DNA of 46,409 nt from positions 1-46,409 of the forward strand of contig WYAZ01000050.1 in assembly GCA_011526105.1 (NCBI GenBank). Reading direction: 5' to 3'. Both the position numbers and the translations under genes were made by a program. Below are positions 44,301-46,409 of this stretch, piece by piece. The stretch is from Deltaproteobacteria bacterium. GTDB lineage: Bacteria > Myxococcota > Kuafuiibacteriia > Kuafuiibacteriales > Kuafuiibacteriaceae. Positions within the stretch are counted from its first letter, which is position 1; every line of letters starts with the position of its first letter. The notes beneath the pieces were generated by a model. It did not search any database and was not told where the DNA came from. It worked only from the letters and a program-made list of their open reading frames with translations.

Positions 44301-46074
44301 TGTCTTCGGAGGCAGCGGACACCTCCACGTTGAGGCCGAGAGTGCCGCCCTCCGGCATCGGCACGCTGTATTGAAACGAACGCACTCCGTCCTTGCTGGT
44401 CACGGTATCGGGCGCGCTCATGCCGATCGGTAAGACCTGTCCGGTCTTGTTGTTACGCAGATAGAGCGACTCGTTGTGTGTGAGGGCGTAGCTCTCGTTG
44501 AACCAGGTCGATGCCCCGATGGGCTCCACGTAGGAGACAAAGCGAGCATTGCCGATGATCGCGGTCTTGTCGTAGGTGACCGGGCTCTCGTATGCGTACG
44601 CGTTGCTCAGCTGACCGGTCCGCTTTGTCGCGGGGTTCGCGTATTGGCTAGCCGGCGTGTTGAGCAACCCTTCCAGCGTTTGCTTCCCATTGAACTCCGA
44701 GCCGTGAAACCAATCGGTGATCACATCGCCGTGCAAGTGATTGGCCATACCCAAGAAGCCCATGCCGATGTGATGAGCGTAGAACTGAGGGGTGATCTCG
44801 ACCTGAGTCTCGCGTCCCCTCTTCGTCACCGCCGCCGACTCATAGAACCCGTAGCGCCCGCGCAGCCCAAGCGCTTCCATGCGGCGCATGTTCTTGCCGA
44901 CTTCGAGCGGCGCGATGCCCATCGCCATCTGGCTCGCGTACGGCGCGATGATGTCGGCGCCGGTGCCCGTGAACTCTTTGCTGTGAGAGAGCGCCCTCGA
45001 GCCCCACGCTGCGTAACCCTTCGCGGTGTTGGAGTTGGCCTCGGAGCGGCCCCAGATACCGCCCGCCAGATCGGCCTTTTGGATCGCGACGGCCTGCTCG
45101 TCCGCCACGCCCAGCGGCGTGCCGGCATGTTTCATCAACAAACGCGGCGTCAGGTACTCGAACATGGTGCCCGTGTAGCTCTGGAAGTCGAGCGCCCGGT
45201 TGACGTGGAGATTGTCGATCTCCTTGCCGAGTTTGCGTTTCATGTTCGTCCAAGCCGTCTTGGGGATTTGGTCGAGCATGATCGCGGCAGCGTAGGCGGT
45301 ACGCACCTCGCTGATGATCATGTTGTAGTGACCCGCGGTGGGGTTGAGCTGTCCATCCTTCGAGTTTGCGCCGTGATAGAGCAGCCCCGCCTTCTTGTCG
45401 TACAGAACATCGAAGCGCATCTTCTCGACCATGCCGCGCAGCTTGGCCGAGAGCGCAGGATCTGAGTCGCCCAGCGCAGTGATCACCGCGATCAAAAACG
45501 CGACGAAGTTCCCGTTGTCGACAGTGGAGATGAAGCCGCCGCCAATCTCGGCCGGCGGTCCTTGGATGCCGTACCAGTTGTACAGATGTTCGATCGCATG
45601 TTCTTGGCCAGCGTCGTCCTTGAACGTACCTACGTGTTTCGGCAACTTCTCGAGCGTCTGGACCGTGGCGCGCAAGCGCCGCAGCGCCTCGGGGCGATCG
45701 ATCAGCCCCATCTCGGCGGCGGTGATGGTGGACAACATGTACAAGCCGATGTTGGTCGGTGAGGTCCGCGCATCCACCACCGTGGGGCGACCCGCCTCCA
45801 CCCGGATATTGTCCGGCGGCAGGTGATGGGTGTCCGCGTTGACGTGGTCCGCGTAGTATTGCCACTGATCTTTGGCGACCTCGGCCACGTAGGGCCCCAG
45901 CTCGGCCAGCTGCAACTTGTCGATCGCCAGCGCGCCCTTTCTCGGGCGTCCAAGGGCCTGGACCGAGAACTGGTCGGCGTTCGGCTTGGGCGCGGAGCCG
46001 CCCAGCTTCTTTGACCCCAAAACGGGCTCGAGCTCGGCTGCGGCATCAGACCGCTCGGAAGAAACGATCTTCAT
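41365..46074 (-). CDS. GH189-like plus GH94 protein related to cyclic beta-1,2-glucan synthase, lacking the glycosyltransferase part
   Basis: The 1569-aa product starts at ATG 46074 and has no signal peptide or membrane helix. The N-terminal half matches the middle of NdvB-type synthases: TSPTNIGLYMLSTITAAEMG (about 105-124), HLYNWYG (163-169), FISTVDNGNF (181-190) and a FYAHHIGMGFLGMANHLHG stretch. Two GH94-type beta-sandwich regions follow. The C-terminal (alpha/alpha)6 domain shows SGGAYGFRDQLQTAMNLL, GDWNDG at 1253-1258 holding the expected general acid, and GGWTWYSGGPAWIYRTGIEK. The N-terminal GT84 membrane transferase is absent. It is therefore likely to rearrange or phosphorolyse beta-1,2-glucans or related glycans rather than make them from UDP-glucose. 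Confidence 0.88.
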   Translation of the reverse strand: MKIVSSERSDAAAELEPVLGSKKLGGSAPKPNADQFSVQALGRPRKGALAIDKLQLAELGPYVAEVAKDQWQYYADHVNADTHHLPPDNIRVEAGRPTVVDARTSPTNIGLYMLSTITAAEMGLIDRPEALRRLRATVQTLEKLPKHVGTFKDDAGQEHAIEHLYNWYGIQGPPAEIGGGFISTVDNGNFVAFLIAVITALGDSDPALSAKLRGMVEKMRFDVLYDKKAGLLYHGANSKDGQLNPTAGHYNMIISEVRTAYAAAIMLDQIPKTAWTNMKRKLGKEIDNLHVNRALDFQSYTGTMFEYLTPRLLMKHAGTPLGVADEQAVAIQKADLAGGIWGRSEANSNTAKGYAAWGSRALSHSKEFTGTGADIIAPYASQMAMGIAPLEVGKNMRRMEALGLRGRYGFYESAAVTKRGRETQVEITPQFYAHHIGMGFLGMANHLHGDVITDWFHGSEFNGKQTLEGLLNTPASQYANPATKRTGQLSNAYAYESPVTYDKTAIIGNARFVSYVEPIGASTWFNESYALTHNESLYLRNNKTGQVLPIGMSAPDTVTSKDGVRSFQYSVPMPEGGTLGLNVEVSAASEDSVKLTRVRIDNRTDRAQDLSITGSLDWILDDINAYLNHPVYRNLYVETSFDKASGTIVARRRTAQGAEQERQPFGFFAVGGIGGAKVDWAGGSRAGFLGRLGSQASPRAVVDPRAKSEFGVTLDPAAVLSKSVQIQAGQKGEVSFLFGFAEREADIKAIVRRVRRDPSKAKRKVGAPHYPPDTSHAKMLELAKRTRRELRIKPTAIKSVDLPPAQMGHWSDNGRVYTVDDPFALKKPWAMVASNGAIGFVATAGGWAYTFGDNSQQDRITPYVPDNTSELPLRGVVVKDKLSGESFSIAPNPAPAGNGKYSVEMSPGQIKYLFRRDDGLALSLSMSLASKDPVELWSIEVDNQSQKPADLELASFLKWAGEQTEARQEAGAVFASNPDAIHKGSVAFHALIDEGGRRGQAKDLMGAPDDPFSGLASDLKVGVGQKKSLAFVLGQAGDQATASALVEKYSSMGAVKKTLATRSDEVSQTLDGLQVKTPDAGLNAMLNTWLPYQAYHAHFVARSGYYQSGGAYGFRDQLQTAMNLLDTGSAMYRDVAKKHIIEASRHQFEMGAVQHWWHPHNNLGQQSTISDNLLWLPHALEHYLEVTGDTGILGEQAAFSVPSRPLKEGELDFVETMSFSDKTASIYEHAKRAIDLVVGERMGEHGLPLIGKGDWNDGLDRVGHLGKGESVWLAFFLYDVLSKFAGVADKHGDLPTAERYRAEAKELKDNIKAHAWDGDHFLRAYTDDGEKIDFNDAIVQAWAVLSGGADEDQAKEAVRSAVASLYKPDDKTILLFDRPLDKEKWGGSLAAYPNGLRENNAQYTHGSSWLPRAVAELGDGDLAMELYKSMLPNEHASDPRYGAEPYVVAADIYGGSKAGEGGWTWYSGGPAWIYRTGIEKILGLKFRDGDRLLLDPTIPKAWPGYEIEHKQGKSLYRIEVTNPEHVSKGVRSVTLDGQPIDASAGIPLTDDGRVHRVKVLLGAPVEAER

Positions 46075-46224
46075 GGGCTCAGTCCTTCATCTGTGTCGCG
46101 CCTGCGTCAAGCTCGCCCAGACATGTGATGGCCGGATTGCGCTTAAGCGCGGCGCCCGCTGACGAGCGGCCACCGTTGCTCTGGGCGAGCGCTAGCAAGG
46201 TTCGGCGAGCAATCTTCGTGTCTA

Positions 46225-46409
46225 GTGTCCCGTCCGAAAAGTTCAGATCACGTTCGCGCTTGTCCTTTTCGCCCCTGGCCGAAGCGCGGCCTGCGGCCGC
46301 CCTTTCGGGCTCCTCGGTCATTGGGGGCGACCCAACTCCCTTCGTAGCGCGCCGACCAGCGACGAAAGATACTTCGCGGGAACATGATCGAACTTCTCGG
46401 ACGGGACAC
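46225..46409. mobile_element. short element bounded by terminal inverted repeats, reaching the window end
   Basis: GTGTCCCGTCCGA at 46225-46237 and onward matches the reverse complement of the last 36 bases (46374-46409) at about 33 of 37 positions. The left end is preceded by CTA. The interior is too short for a transposase, so this is a MITE-like element or an IS remnant. The wider interval 46075-46409 also holds an 80-codon minus-strand frame (46079-46321) ending 4 bases before the glycosidase start. Its 5' part is element sequence, so I treat it as a remnant or leader, not a gene. Confidence 0.5.

Noticed and set aside
46079-46321. 80-codon minus-strand frame just upstream of the glycosidase gene
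   Set aside because: Its first part overlaps the terminal-repeat element and it shows no recognisable domain or signal peptide.

Overview
The window looks like GC-rich chromosomal DNA from a member of the Myxococcota (former Deltaproteobacteria). This rests on a Ser/Thr kinase, FecR-type proteins, many lipoproteins with Kelch, beta-propeller or Myxococcus-type Cys-rich repeats, two ECF sigma factors, an Hsp70 relative with a long N-terminal tail, and a retron-type reverse transcriptase. I could not assign a genus. I see no tRNA, rRNA or CRISPR array.

Layout. 123-3797 (minus): an overlapping operon of ECF sigma factor, FecR/TPR membrane protein and a lipoprotein with one c-heme site and a propeller. 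4143-15773 (plus): a six-gene operon that reads as a trans-envelope electron conduit. Its members are a membrane oxidoreductase combining a cyclic-nucleotide-binding domain, four Fe-S motifs, an FAD/NAD(P) domain and a b-type membrane domain; a TPR-like membrane protein; a 33-heme cytochrome; a beta-barrel protein; a lipoprotein cytochrome with up to 27 hemes; and a second beta-barrel. 15801-18712 (minus): an MscS-type channel with its own cyclic-nucleotide domain, coupled to a Kelch lipoprotein. 18820-19725 (plus): a seven-bladed propeller lipoprotein.

19703-24625 (minus): the most novel segment. A large helical protein and a SWIM zinc-finger protein are followed by a candidate retron RNA, with a1/a2 arms of 21 bp that pair completely if G-U pairs are allowed, and then the retron-type reverse transcriptase. 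All lie on one strand with short gaps or overlaps. This looks like an undescribed retron-type system, or at least a new neighbourhood for one.

24744-31290: heme A synthase (ctaA), then a coupled minus-strand trio (VIT/VWA protein, ECF sigma factor, 78-aa protein), then a divergent Hsp70 relative. 31302-39226: a Cys-rich lipoprotein and an Ig-like/barrel protein face a Ser/Thr kinase fused to a sensor, HAMP and a degenerate histidine-kinase-like tail; the kinase is coupled to a FecR lipoprotein. 39227-40016 holds the wreck of a Cys-rich protein gene.

40017-46409: an HPF/RaiA-like protein, a scramblase-like protein, and a 1569-aa protein matching the GH189-like and GH94 parts of cyclic beta-1,2-glucan synthase without the glycosyltransferase part. 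The last gene lies between two imperfect inverted repeats (41088-41169 and 46225-46409) that look like small mobile-element remnants, so it may be acquired.
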